Assembly (NCBI RefSeq): GCF_000390185.1
Contig: NZ_AQHR01000050.1
Location: 1 to 64,000 of the forward strand
DNA from: Lunatimonas lonarensis
GTDB lineage: Bacteria > Bacteroidota > Bacteroidia > Cytophagales > Cyclobacteriaceae
Reading direction: 5' to 3'
Length of the DNA: 64,000 bases
Numbering within the stretch: the first letter of the stretch is position 1; every line of letters starts with the position of its first letter. Below, in pieces: positions 9,237-18,547 of this stretch. A model generated the notes under the pieces. That model saw only the letters and a list, made by a program, of their open reading frames with translations. It was not told the origin of the DNA and did no database searches. Both the position numbers and the translations under genes were made by a program.

Positions 9237-12212
9237 TCAGAAATTCAAATTAACGCCTGCTGTTATCTGTCTTGAGTTGGGATACGTACCATAGGTATTT
9301 CCCAGCGAATTGACCTCCGGATCCAATCCGTTGTACTTGGTCAAGGTCCATAGATTGATGGCCTGCACAAAAAACTTGGCCGATTCGATCTTCGCTTTTT
9401 GGGTAATTCGCAGAGGCAGCGTATAATCCAACGTCACCTGCTTCAGACGTATATAACTTCCATCGGAAATCTGCTTGGTGGAAAACTGCTGATACCCCGA
9501 ATGTCCAGGAATCCTGCCTCCTTCGTAGGGCCTGGGAACATTGGTAATATCTCCGGGTCTGCGCCAGAAAAAGGTCTGATCCACCGACTGATTATCCTGC
9601 CCGATGGATCCTGCCTGGGCGATATTATATAGGTCTTGGTTAAATGCCAGGTTACCGTATTGGTATTGGAAAAATACTTCCAAAGAAACGGGGCCGTAGC
9701 TTAGGGTATTCGATAGTCCGCCAAAGTTCCATGGCAGGGCGCTTCCTATGTACTTTTGATCGTCGTCTGAAAGGAGGTAAGTATACTCTCCAAATTGATC
9801 GAAGTACATCGGAGAACCATTTGCCGGGTTGACACCTGCAAACTCATAGGCATAATAAAAATCAACGGGCTTCCCCACAATCAGGTCGTTGCCGATCCGA
9901 TCGAGCCCCTCGTACAGTTCAAGGAGTTCATTGGAGAAAATGGAAATGTTAAACGCGGTGTTCCATTTGAACTTGCCCCAAACCACATTTGTGGTTTGTA
10001 GGTCAAAGTCAACCCCTTGATTTCGAAGCTTTCCGGTATTGCGGGTAATGGCCCCGAAACCGGAGTCTATAGGGAGCTGGGTTTCAAACAATAGCCGTCT
10101 GGAATCCTTGCGCCAAACATCTACCGTGGCAATTACCCTACCGTTAAAAAAGGTACCATCTACGCCAATATTTGTAGAGGCCGCTTCTTCCCAGGTCAAC
10201 AAATCGTTTCCAAGCTGGGAAAAGCGCAGGGCTCCCAAGCCCAGGTATTGACCCGAGGTGCCGACCAATGTTCTGGCGGCAAAGTTGCCAATATCCGAGT
10301 TGCCCGTGATCCCATAGGAAGCCCGTAACCTAAGGTTATCCAACCAAACCTTGTTTTGCAGGAATGCCTCCTCCGAGAGCCGCCAACCGGCAGATACGGC
10401 GCCAAAATTGCCCCAGCGGGTATTGGCACCAAATCTGGATGACCCATCCCTACGGGCGGTGATATCAAAGGTATATTTGTCTGCGTAGTCGTATTTCGCC
10501 TGTGAGAAAAATCCTGCGCGCTTGTATTCCGTAAAAAATCCCCCTACGTCAAATGGCTGTGCCGCGTTCTGTAAATACCGGAGAACAGGGTTCGGGAATC
10601 CCCGCCCGGTGGCAGAAGTTGCCTCCGATGTTTCCCCTTTGTATTCATAGCCCAAAATCCCCGAAATGGAATGGACGCCGTTGAATCGTTTGTTCACATT
10701 GAAGTTACCGTTGGCATTCGAGTTCACGACCCTCCGGTCTGTGTAGGTAGAGGAACCCCCATACGCTGAAAAGACAGGTATGGTAGATGGTCGGTTGTTT
10801 TCGTCTCTGTTGTCTGAAAAGTCTATACCTCCAAAAGCCGTAAAACCAAGCCAGGGCAGGATCTGATAGGTCATCTGCAGATTTGATACCGATTGGTAGG
10901 TCGTAGCCCTACGGAGCTCCTGGTTTACTCCCTGCACAATGTTGTATCCAAATAAATGTTCGCTTGGATACTCCGCAAACGTGCCGTCCTCATTGTAGAT
11001 CGGTACATTTGGCCTGGATACAAACCCGGAAATAAAAGGGCTATTGACAAAGTTCCCCCGGTCGATAGTACCGTTTGTGATTTGTCTGGAGAGGGAAAGG
11101 TTGGCATTGATGGTGAATCGTTCGTTTGCGCGGTGGGTAAGGTTTAACCTTCCTGTAGTCCTGGAATAATCCGATCGGATGATCTGTCCCTGCTGAAAGG
11201 TATGGGATCCCGAAATAAAAAACTGGGTCCGATCATCCCCTCCTGACATGGACATATCGTAAATCTGCAGCCGACCGTCGCGGTAAAGCGCGCCGAGCCA
11301 GTCGGTGGTCTGCAACTGACGGTCACCCGGACTGCCAAAGATCTGTTCCGCTTCTGCAGGATTCAATCCCGCATTGATGTATGCTTGCCGTTTGATGGAT
11401 GCCAACTGATTGGCGTTCATCATATCATAAAAAGCAATGGGCTGTACAATCCCTTCCTGTGCACTTATCCGGACATTTGTCTTGCCCTGCTTGCCTCTCT
11501 TAGTGGTAATCAAAACGACCCCATTGGATGCCTGTGCCCCATAGATCGACGCCGCTGCTGCGTCTTTGAATACTTCAATGGACTCAATGTCATTGGGATT
11601 GATGGAGGCCAAGGCATTTTGCGACCCCTGCCCGGATAGTCCCCCGGGAGCTAACTGAACGCCGTCTACGATGTAAAGAGGCTGGGTACCCGCGTTGATG
11701 GAACCCACTCCGCGGATACGAACGTTTAGGGTGCCTCCAGGCTGTCCCGACGCAGCGGTTACCTGTACTCCGGCAACACGCCCCTGCATGGCCCTATCGA
11801 ATGACTGCATGGGGAGGTCTTGAAAAACTTCTCCCTTGACTGAGGCGATAGCCCCGGTCACTTCCCTTCTTGTCTGATCTCCATAGGCAGTTACTACCAC
11901 TTCACTTAGAGAGGTAAGCTCCGGCTGCATCGTGATATTCAAATTGGCACGGTTGCCGATCGCCACCTCTTGGGTCTGCAAGCCCACAAACCTGAATACC
12001 AGCACATTTCGATCCTCCGGTATGGAAAGCTCAAAATTCCCATCCAGGTCGGTAATGGTTCCCTGGGTTGTGCCTCTGATTACCACGGTAACCCCAGGTA
12101 TGGGCTCTCCGTCTTCGGAAGAAACCACCACCCCACGAACCGTCCTGGTTTGAGAGAACACAACCGTAGAAGCTGAAAAGAGAAAGAGCAACGCCAGTAA
12201 AGCTATCCTCAT
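9237..12212 (-). CDS. SusC/RagA-family TonB-linked outer membrane transporter (991 aa)
   Basis: The start at 12212 is chosen because it gives a clean signal peptide (MRIALLALLFLFSASTVVFS); an upstream ATG at 12245 would add 11 unlikely residues. Domains in order: a CarboxypepD_reg-like domain (residues about 24-95), a TonB-box-like EVVVTAYGDQ, the plug domain with IRGVGSINAGTQPLYIVDG and VFKDAAAASIYGAQASNGVV, then a TonB-dependent beta-barrel ending in ITAGVNLNF with a terminal Phe. It imports large substrates energised by TonB. It is the first gene of the operon with susD, the lipoprotein and the S8 protease. The upstream region holds a perfect palindrome at 12271-12288. Confidence 0.93.
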   Translation of the reverse strand: MRIALLALLFLFSASTVVFSQTRTVRGVVVSSEDGEPIPGVTVVIRGTTQGTITDLDGNFELSIPEDRNVLVFRFVGLQTQEVAIGNRANLNITMQPELTSLSEVVVTAYGDQTRREVTGAIASVKGEVFQDLPMQSFDRAMQGRVAGVQVTAASGQPGGTLNVRIRGVGSINAGTQPLYIVDGVQLAPGGLSGQGSQNALASINPNDIESIEVFKDAAAASIYGAQASNGVVLITTKRGKQGKTNVRISAQEGIVQPIAFYDMMNANQLASIKRQAYINAGLNPAEAEQIFGSPGDRQLQTTDWLGALYRDGRLQIYDMSMSGGDDRTQFFISGSHTFQQGQIIRSDYSRTTGRLNLTHRANERFTINANLSLSRQITNGTIDRGNFVNSPFISGFVSRPNVPIYNEDGTFAEYPSEHLFGYNIVQGVNQELRRATTYQSVSNLQMTYQILPWLGFTAFGGIDFSDNRDENNRPSTIPVFSAYGGSSTYTDRRVVNSNANGNFNVNKRFNGVHSISGILGYEYKGETSEATSATGRGFPNPVLRYLQNAAQPFDVGGFFTEYKRAGFFSQAKYDYADKYTFDITARRDGSSRFGANTRWGNFGAVSAGWRLSEEAFLQNKVWLDNLRLRASYGITGNSDIGNFAARTLVGTSGQYLGLGALRFSQLGNDLLTWEEAASTNIGVDGTFFNGRVIATVDVWRKDSRRLLFETQLPIDSGFGAITRNTGKLRNQGVDFDLQTTNVVWGKFKWNTAFNISIFSNELLELYEGLDRIGNDLIVGKPVDFYYAYEFAGVNPANGSPMYFDQFGEYTYLLSDDDQKYIGSALPWNFGGLSNTLSYGPVSLEVFFQYQYGNLAFNQDLYNIAQAGSIGQDNQSVDQTFFWRRPGDITNVPRPYEGGRIPGHSGYQQFSTKQISDGSYIRLKQVTLDYTLPLRITQKAKIESAKFFVQAINLWTLTKYNGLDPEVNSLGNTYGTYPNSRQITAGVNLNF

Positions 12213-12241
12213 AGTGTGTTTTTTAAGGAGTAAGAATCCTA

Positions 12242-12249
12242 CCAATATA
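12242..12249 (-). promoter_or_regulatory. Possible -7 box of the susC operon
   Basis: On the minus strand TATATTGG lies about 30 bases upstream of the susC start, one base off the TAnnTTTG consensus. No convincing TTTG lies 19-20 bases further upstream, so this is a tentative assignment; an activator could replace the -33 contact. Confidence 0.35.
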
Positions 12250-12270
12250 TCAAAATTAACCGCATTAATT

Positions 12271-12288
12271 AAAGTGTTTCAACACTTT
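12271..12288. promoter_or_regulatory. Perfect palindrome upstream of susC, candidate operator
   Basis: AAAGTGTTTCAACACTTT consists of two 8-bp arms that are exact inverted copies around TC. It lies 59-76 bp upstream of the susC start and about 35-52 bp upstream of a transcription start predicted from the -7-like box at 12242-12249. This is a typical place for a dimeric regulator to bind. The binding protein is unknown. Confidence 0.5.
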
Positions 12289-12396
12289 ATTTACGAGATA
12301 ACTTTAGATAAAACTCAGGAAGGCAAATTGGGTTTAAAAAAAAGATAAAAGAATGTAATCGGCAAAACAAAAGAATAGCGAGACTGTTCAAAGCCA

Positions 12397-14316
12397 CTAT
12401 TGAATTACCACTTCAATTCTTCGGTTTAGTGCCCTGTTTTCATCCGAATCGTTGGGAACCATCGGGGACTTATCGCCTTTGCCAACGACGATCACCCGAT
12501 CGGAGAGGATGCCCTTTTGTACCAAAAAATCCTTCACACTTTGGGCTCTTTGCAAACTGAGCCGCTCATTGTAGCCCGGATTTCCCACATTATCGGTATG
12601 CCCTTCTATGCGAATACGTATCTCTGCGTTTCTTTCCAAAAAATTGACCAATCGGTTGAGAGAGGAAACCGAGCTGCCCTGAAAGTCCGACTTATCGAAT
12701 TCAAAAAAAACATTTTCAAAAATAAAGTAATTGCCACTTTCGATCGGATCGAGTGAAATCACCAGGTTATCCCGGTTTTTTAAGCTATCCTTCTCCACGT
12801 TAAAGATCTTGGGAATAAAGCCATCCCGCTCGACATATAAGCCCGTCTGTGCCTTATCCGGATATAACATCACAAACTCTCCCGTTTTTCCGTCGGACCG
12901 AAATTCGTACAGAGTACTGTCGTTATCCAGGCGAACCAAGGACAGTCGAGCATCAATAGGTAGTCCTGTCTTGCCATCCCTGACCAGCCCCTCAGTGACC
13001 AAAATCATCTCCCCTAGGTAAATCTCTCTGGGAAAATTAAACCTATACAGGAAGCTGCTGTCCAGCCGTCCCGACTGAAACAAATTTTGGGTGTAATAAG
13101 CGTAGTCCATTTGGGCCGTGATAAAAAGGGCCAATTGATCATTTTGATCATTGATCGGATACCCCAGATTTTCTGGCTCACCAAACGCGCCTCCCTCAAA
13201 TCTCGACAGAAACAAATCCTTTCCCCCAAAGCCCAAATGCCCATCCGAAGCAAAAAACAGCACTTCGTTGTTGAAAAAAATGAAAGGAGATACTTCGTCT
13301 CTTTCTGTATTTATGGTGGGGCCAAGGTTTTCAGCCACTCCCCAGGAGCCATCTTCCTTCCTTCGGGAAAACCAAATATCGTTTCCACCAAATCCATCCC
13401 TGCGATTGGAAGAGAAGAAAAGAACCCGGCCATCGGCAGACAACGAGGGCTGCGAATCCCAAAAACGGGAATTGACGTTTTTGCCCATATTCACGGGCCG
13501 CTGCCAAACCCCTTTTTCCTTCTGCGATATATACAGATCGCAGCTGCCAAAGGAATCCGGCGTATCGCAAGAGGTAAAAATCAGCATATTCCCATCGGCC
13601 GAAATCGTGCAGGTACCCTCGTTAAATCGGGAATTGATGACTTGGGATATCGGCTCTGGCTCGGCCCAAGACGCATCCTCCTCCAAATAGGACACAAAAA
13701 TGTCTTCATGCTCGTGATTCAGTATCCCGTCCCGCTTCGTAAACAATATTTTCTTGCTGTCCGCAGTCAAAACCGGAAAGTACTGCAGCCGAAACCGATT
13801 TAATGGGTCGGGAAGCCGCTCTTTTGTAATGTCTTTTGGCCTCAACAGCTGCTCTCCTATAAAATCCATTTGCTTGCTCCGTAGCTTAAAATGCTCGGAG
13901 CTGGTGATCGTCTCATCCAAAAACGGTAAGCTCTGCTCCATCCTCTCAATGGCAGGCTGAAAATCACCCTTTTGAAAATAGATCTCCGAAATCAAAAAAC
14001 CGAACTGACCCTTGAAACGCTGCTGACCCTTTATCCTGCGCTCTCCCTTTTCGGCGATTTCCAGCGCGGCATCCGGGCTGCCTTTTCTGAGTAAAACCTG
14101 CGCGTGCCTAAGGTAAGCTTCAAAAAAATCGCTGCTCCTCTCATAGGCTGCCCGATAATTGTGCGCCGCCTCGTCCCATTGCCGCTGACCCAAAAACCGC
14201 TCTCCCTCTTCGTAGAAACGTATCGCCCGCTTGTCTATGATGGAATACTCCTGCTGGCCGATAAGTATCAACGGACAAACAAATACCGTAACACAAAGCA
14301 ATAGGCGGCGTAGCAT
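12397..14316 (-). CDS. OmpA-family protein with TPR and PD40 propeller repeats (639 aa)
   Basis: A signal peptide (MLRRLLLCVTVFVCPLILIG) is followed by TPR-like helices (residues about 30-115, e.g. RQWDEAAHNYRAAYERSSDF), a WD40-like PD40 beta-propeller with repeated 'SADG..L.F.S' units (FNEGTCTISADGNMLIFTS, FWDSQPSLSADGRVLFFSS), a small beta-sandwich region, and a C-terminal OmpA peptidoglycan-binding domain (FEFDKSD, EGHTDNVGNPGYNERLSLQR, NRRIEVVI). This architecture is common in Bacteroidota; relatives include PorE-type T9SS-associated proteins. It probably tethers an envelope complex to peptidoglycan. It begins three bases after the queE stop and is probably the last gene of the lepA-folD-queE run, although its function is unrelated to the others. 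Confidence 0.85.
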   Translation of the reverse strand: MLRRLLLCVTVFVCPLILIGQQEYSIIDKRAIRFYEEGERFLGQRQWDEAAHNYRAAYERSSDFFEAYLRHAQVLLRKGSPDAALEIAEKGERRIKGQQRFKGQFGFLISEIYFQKGDFQPAIERMEQSLPFLDETITSSEHFKLRSKQMDFIGEQLLRPKDITKERLPDPLNRFRLQYFPVLTADSKKILFTKRDGILNHEHEDIFVSYLEEDASWAEPEPISQVINSRFNEGTCTISADGNMLIFTSCDTPDSFGSCDLYISQKEKGVWQRPVNMGKNVNSRFWDSQPSLSADGRVLFFSSNRRDGFGGNDIWFSRRKEDGSWGVAENLGPTINTERDEVSPFIFFNNEVLFFASDGHLGFGGKDLFLSRFEGGAFGEPENLGYPINDQNDQLALFITAQMDYAYYTQNLFQSGRLDSSFLYRFNFPREIYLGEMILVTEGLVRDGKTGLPIDARLSLVRLDNDSTLYEFRSDGKTGEFVMLYPDKAQTGLYVERDGFIPKIFNVEKDSLKNRDNLVISLDPIESGNYFIFENVFFEFDKSDFQGSSVSSLNRLVNFLERNAEIRIRIEGHTDNVGNPGYNERLSLQRAQSVKDFLVQKGILSDRVIVVGKGDKSPMVPNDSDENRALNRRIEVVIQ

Positions 14317-14319
14317 ACC

Positions 14320-14949
14320 TTAGGGAATATTCATAAATTTATGCGTCTGTAGCGAAATCTGCCAAACGGGGTGATTTTTCGCATAAGTTATTATTTTTTC
14401 CAGTATTTCGCTAGATTTTGACCATTCAGGTTGGAGTAGCTTTACACAATTTTCCGAAACCCTCGCCGCGTGCTGCTCGGCAAAAGCAAAATCACTTCGA
14501 TGATACACCACCACCTTGAGCTCATTGGCTCTTTGGTAGATATCAGGGTGCGGGGCTTTGAATTTCTTGGGTGATAAACACACCCAATCAAACTCTCCCG
14601 AAAATGGATGGGCACCCGATGTTTCCAAATTAACCTGGAATCCCTTTGCTCTAAGCAACTTGGTCAAGGGGCCCAACTCATGCATCAACGGCTCCCCACC
14701 CGTGATAACTACGAGCCTTCCCGGGTACTGAAGTGCTTCCTCGACCATGTCCTCAATACGAACCAACGGCCAACGGGAAACATCCCAAGAATCCTTAACA
14801 TCGCACCACACACAGCCCACGTCACAACCGCCCAACCGTATGAAGTAAGCCGAATGTCCGGTATACCTGCCCTCGCCCTGAATGGTGTAAAATGCTTCCA
14901 TCAAAGGCAGTGCAAGCCCTTGCTTCAATAATTCTGATTCCTGCATCAA
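14320..14949 (-). CDS. queE: 7-carboxy-7-deazaguanine synthase QueE (209 aa)
   Basis: A radical SAM enzyme of queuosine biosynthesis that converts 6-carboxytetrahydropterin to 7-carboxy-7-deazaguanine in the cytosol. The iron-sulfur Cys triad is GGCDVGCVWCD (Cys42, Cys46, Cys49; C-x3-C-x2-C), preceded by the substrate motif FYTIQGEGRYTGHSAYFIRL and followed by the SAM-binding VVITGGEPLMHE. The length is normal for the family. It lies 58 bp downstream of folD on the same strand. The product also feeds other 7-deazapurine pathways, but none of those genes is in the window. Confidence 0.93.
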   Translation of the reverse strand: MMQESELLKQGLALPLMEAFYTIQGEGRYTGHSAYFIRLGGCDVGCVWCDVKDSWDVSRWPLVRIEDMVEEALQYPGRLVVITGGEPLMHELGPLTKLLRAKGFQVNLETSGAHPFSGEFDWVCLSPKKFKAPHPDIYQRANELKVVVYHRSDFAFAEQHAARVSENCVKLLQPEWSKSSEILEKIITYAKNHPVWQISLQTHKFMNIP

Positions 14950-15007
14950 ATTTTTGGTAAAGCGGGTGATCGAACCGCTGTGGATACTTATTTTCTAAAC
15001 GGACGGA

Positions 15008-15892
15008 CTAGGAATAAATTTTATTCTCCGCAGCTAACAAGGTGTTATACAGCAACGAAGCAATCGTCATAGGACCCACACCGCCTGGCACCGGTGTAAT
15101 AGCCGCCGCCTTGGGCGCCACCTCGTCAAACTTCACATCTCCAATCAATCGAAAGCCACTCTTTTTGCTTTCATCCGCGATTCGGTGTATGCCTACATCG
15201 ATGACCACGGCACCCTCCTTGACCATATCTCCGGTAACAAATTCCGGCTTGCCCAGCGCAACAATCAGAATATCCGCCGATCTGGCAATTTCAGGAAGGT
15301 TTTGTGTGCGACTATGAGTCAGGGTAACGGTACAGTTGCCCGGATTATCGTTTCTGGCCATCAAAATACTCATAGGAGAACCTACTATATGGCTTCTTCC
15401 AATAACCACGCAGTGTTTGCCGGCAGTCTCAATACCATACCGCTTTAGCAGTTCCAAAATACCATAGGGAGTCGCGGAAACATAGGTGGGCCAATTCAAC
15501 GCCATCCTCCCGACGTTTGCCGGGGTAAAACCATCCACATCTTTCTCCGGCTTGATTTTGGAGGTCACCTTTTCCACCGAAATATGCTTTGGTAGCGGCA
15601 ACTGAACGATAAGTCCATCAATAGCAGGGTCTTCGTTGATACGCTGCACCTCACGGAGCAGCTCCTCTTCGGAAATCGTTGCATCCAATCGAACCAGCGT
15701 GGACTGGAAACCAACCTGTTCACAGGCCTTCACCTTGGCGCCCACATACGTTTGGCTTGCTCCATCATCCCCTACCAGCACGGCTGCCAAATGAGGGGTT
15801 TTGCCCTTCGCTTCCTTGATCTCTGTCACCCTGGCGGCTATCTCAGATTTTATTTCCTCAGCGGTTTTTTTTCCGTCTATTAAAATGGCCAT
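15008..15892 (-). CDS. folD: Methylenetetrahydrofolate dehydrogenase/cyclohydrolase FolD (294 aa)
   Basis: A bifunctional cytosolic enzyme interconverting 5,10-methylene-, methenyl- and 10-formyl-tetrahydrofolate with NADP. The family signatures are present: [16 protein letters not shown] with the catalytic Lys, [12 protein letters not shown], the [14 protein letters not shown] segment, the Rossmann motif [16 protein letters not shown] and the closing [20 protein letters not shown]. It lies about 108 bp downstream of lepA on the same strand. Its folate C1 role supplies purine synthesis (purF is elsewhere in the window), but there is no direct coupling. Confidence 0.96.
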   Translation of the reverse strand: MAILIDGKKTAEEIKSEIAARVTEIKEAKGKTPHLAAVLVGDDGASQTYVGAKVKACEQVGFQSTLVRLDATISEEELLREVQRINEDPAIDGLIVQLPLPKHISVEKVTSKIKPEKDVDGFTPANVGRMALNWPTYVSATPYGILELLKRYGIETAGKHCVVIGRSHIVGSPMSILMARNDNPGNCTVTLTHSRTQNLPEIARSADILIVALGKPEFVTGDMVKEGAVVIDVGIHRIADESKKSGFRLIGDVKFDEVAPKAAAITPVPGGVGPMTIASLLYNTLLAAENKIYS

Positions 15893-16000
15893 CTTGTTTG
15901 TTTTTTGTCAAATGATTCAAAAAAAAGCTTCGGCGGAAGATCGGACAACGATGATTTCCCAAGTATTACCAAATAAGCTCGAAACCTTAGTGAATGATGC

Positions 16001-17794
16001 TTAATCCAGTTTCAGAACCGCCATGAAGGCCTCCTGTGGCACTTCTACGTTTCCAACCTGCCGCATGCGTTTTTTCCCTTTCTTCTGTTTTTCCAAAAGC
16101 TTCCGCTTACGGGAAATATCGCCGCCATAACATTTCGCCAACACGTTTTTGCGCATTGCCTTCACCGTTTCACGGGCGATAATCTTGGAACCGATCGCTG
16201 CCTGAATCGCTATTTCAAACATTTGCCTAGGCACCAACTCCTTTAGCTTCTCACAAAGCCGCTTTCCCCATTCATACGCTTTATCCCTGTGAACGATCGC
16301 CGAGAGAGCATCAACGGGTTCACCGTTCAACATCACGTCCAGGCGAACCATGTGGGATTGCTTGAAACCGATCAGCTCGTAATCCAGGGAGGCATATCCT
16401 CGGGATATCGTTTTTAACTTGTCAAAAAAGTCAAATACAATTTCCACCAATGGCATTTCAAACGCGAGTTCCACCCGTTCCGCCGTTAAGTATACCTGGT
16501 TTTTTATCTGGCCACGCTTTTCCATACACAACTGGATGACGGGCCCTACATAGTCTGCTGCGGTAATGATGGAAACCTTCACAAAAGGCTCTTCGATATG
16601 CTTAAACAGGTTGGGCTCAGGCATATCGGAGGGTGCGTTTACGATCTTGTACTGATCGTTGTTCATCAAAGCCCGAAATTGCACAGACGGCACGGTAGTA
16701 ATCACCGTCATGTCAAACTCACGCTCCAACCGCTCCTGAATGATCTCCATGTGGAGCATTCCCAGAAAGCCACATCGGAAGCCAAATCCAAGTGCCGCAG
16801 AGGTCTCGGGTTCCCAAACGAGGGATGCATCGTTAAGCTGAAGCTTCTCCATCGAAGCCCTCAGCTCTTCGAAATCGGTCGTATCCACTGGATAAATACC
16901 AGCGAAGACCATGGGCTTAACGTTTTCAAAGCCTTGGATACTGGAAGAACAAGGTCGCTTTACATGGGTGATGGTATCCCCGACCTTTACTTCTTTGGCC
17001 ACCTTAATACCGGAAATAAGGTAACCCACGTTACCTGCCTTCATGGTCTGTTGCGGCTTCTGCTGTATCCCCAAAATACCTATTTCGTCGGCCTCATATT
17101 CCCTTCCTGTATTAACAAACTTGATGCGATCTCCCTTGTTAATGGTGCCATTGAAAATACGAAAAATTACCTCTACCCCCCTGAAAGGGTTATAGACCGA
17201 ATCAAAGATCATTGCCTGCAAAGGCTCCTCCTCATCTCCTTTGGGAGCCGGAATGCGATCCACGACGGCATTGAGGATATCTTCTATCCCGAGGCCTTCC
17301 TTGCCGGAAGCCAAAATAATATCTTCCCGGTCGCAGCCTATCAGGTCCATTACTTCATCGGCAACCACTTCCGGGTCTGCCCCGGGCAGATCGATCTTGT
17401 TCAATACGGGTATAATCTCCAAATCATGCCCAATAGCCAGATAAAGGTTTGAAATGGTCTGCGCTTCCACTCCCTGTGAGGCATCTACTATCAACAAGGC
17501 TCCCTCGCAAGCGGCAATAGAACGGGACACTTCATAAGAAAAATCCACATGGCCCGGCGTATCGATCAAGTTGAGGGTGTACTCCTCCCCCTTGTAGGTA
17601 TATTTCATTTGGATGGCGTGGGATTTTATGGTGATTCCACGTTCCCGCTCCAAGTCCATATTATCCAATAGCTGATCCTGCATCTCCCGGTCTGAGACCG
17701 TGTTGGTAAACTGTAACAGACGATCTGCCAGTGTACTCTTCCCGTGATCAATATGGGCAATGATACAGAAATTTCGAATTTTTTGCATATCCAT
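16001..17794 (-). CDS. lepA: Elongation factor 4 / LepA (597 aa)
   Basis: A translational GTPase acting on the ribosome. The GTPase motifs are [14 protein letters not shown] (G1), [10 protein letters not shown] (G2), [10 protein letters not shown] (G3) and [10 protein letters not shown] (G4). Domain II, the EF-G-like domains III and V, and the LepA-specific C-terminal domain ending AFMAVLKLD are all present. The length is normal. It begins the minus-strand run lepA-folD-queE. The start codon lies about 9 bp after a good TATTTTTG -7 box, so the leader is very short. Confidence 0.97.
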   Translation of the reverse strand: MDMQKIRNFCIIAHIDHGKSTLADRLLQFTNTVSDREMQDQLLDNMDLERERGITIKSHAIQMKYTYKGEEYTLNLIDTPGHVDFSYEVSRSIAACEGALLIVDASQGVEAQTISNLYLAIGHDLEIIPVLNKIDLPGADPEVVADEVMDLIGCDREDIILASGKEGLGIEDILNAVVDRIPAPKGDEEEPLQAMIFDSVYNPFRGVEVIFRIFNGTINKGDRIKFVNTGREYEADEIGILGIQQKPQQTMKAGNVGYLISGIKVAKEVKVGDTITHVKRPCSSSIQGFENVKPMVFAGIYPVDTTDFEELRASMEKLQLNDASLVWEPETSAALGFGFRCGFLGMLHMEIIQERLEREFDMTVITTVPSVQFRALMNNDQYKIVNAPSDMPEPNLFKHIEEPFVKVSIITAADYVGPVIQLCMEKRGQIKNQVYLTAERVELAFEMPLVEIVFDFFDKLKTISRGYASLDYELIGFKQSHMVRLDVMLNGEPVDALSAIVHRDKAYEWGKRLCEKLKELVPRQMFEIAIQAAIGSKIIARETVKAMRKNVLAKCYGGDISRKRKLLEKQKKGKKRMRQVGNVEVPQEAFMAVLKLD

Positions 17795-17802
17795 AGCGGG
17801 TG

Positions 17803-17810
17803 CAAAAATA
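17803..17810 (-). promoter_or_regulatory. -7 promoter box of lepA (TATTTTTG)
   Basis: The minus strand reads TATTTTTG, an exact TAnnTTTG match, ending nine bases before the lepA start. Transcription would begin almost at the start codon. Confidence 0.5.
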
Positions 17811-17920
17811 GTAAATAGTTAGGGTTTTAGAATGCTAGTAAGAATTATATTCTTATCGCATCCCTTGAGTGGCAAACCTAAAATCCTTTTATTCTGTTTA
17901 CAGAAAAGGCAAAATTACCC

Positions 17921-17928
17921 TAAATTTG
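17921..17928 (+). promoter_or_regulatory. -7 box (TAAATTTG) for a probably leaderless gene
   Basis: TAAATTTG matches TAnnTTTG exactly and ends four bases before the ATG at 17933, so the predicted transcription start falls on or within two bases of the start codon. This predicts a leaderless mRNA for the following gene. Confidence 0.5.
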
Positions 17929-17932
17929 ACCC

Positions 17933-18535
17933 ATGCGTTTCAGTAAGTTGAGCTATGCGATCTTTTTGTGTATGTGGGTCTGTTGCTTCCTCGCTGTAGG
18001 AGCCGAACCACTTGACAACGACGACGAAAAGGTGGCTATTACACCCAAACGAACCCTGGAATGGAAGGATTTTAAGACCGTAAAGGTAATACAGGGCAAA
18101 ACCAGTATCAATGCCCTCTGTCTTAGTACCTGCGATATAGAGATCCTTAAGGTAATCCCAAAGGGAAACCACGTGATGCTGGACGTCAAGGCCATTGTAA
18201 AACACCAAAACGACCTATCACTAGTAACCGAATCCTTCTTGTCTTCCAATGACAGTGATACAAAATCTCAGGTATTGCACCACGAAAACGGCCATTTTCT
18301 GATTGCCCAGATCATCGGGTACCGCATCGTCAAAGAAGCCCAGGACTACCAGTTTCACCCCACCAATTACAAATCGCAGCTCAACCAAATCATAAACCGT
18401 CATTTTCGGTCATGGAAACAGATGGATCAACTCTATGACTTGGAGACTACCAAGCCCAGGAATCCGTCCATGCAGAAAAAGTGGGATGACTATTTTAAAA
18501 AAGAACTGGAAAAGCTGAAATCAGCCATCCGATAA
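17933..18535 (+). CDS. Exported DUF922-like putative metalloprotease (200 aa)
   Basis: The N-terminus is a signal peptide (LSYAIFLCMWVCCFLAVGA). The region LEWKDFK followed by SINALCLSTCDIEI resembles the DUF922 fold, and LHHENGHFLIAQIIGYR gives a zincin-like HExxH (His117, Glu118, His121), where DUF922 proteins usually show HEqgHF. It is therefore probably a zinc-dependent enzyme in the periplasm or outer membrane, with unknown substrate. The third zinc ligand is not obvious. It is followed after 12 bp by the DUF4924 gene on the same strand, so the two may be co-transcribed. Confidence 0.65.
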   Translation: MRFSKLSYAIFLCMWVCCFLAVGAEPLDNDDEKVAITPKRTLEWKDFKTVKVIQGKTSINALCLSTCDIEILKVIPKGNHVMLDVKAIVKHQNDLSLVTESFLSSNDSDTKSQVLHHENGHFLIAQIIGYRIVKEAQDYQFHPTNYKSQLNQIINRHFRSWKQMDQLYDLETTKPRNPSMQKKWDDYFKKELEKLKSAIR

Positions 18536-18547
18536 ACCGCCTGTTCC

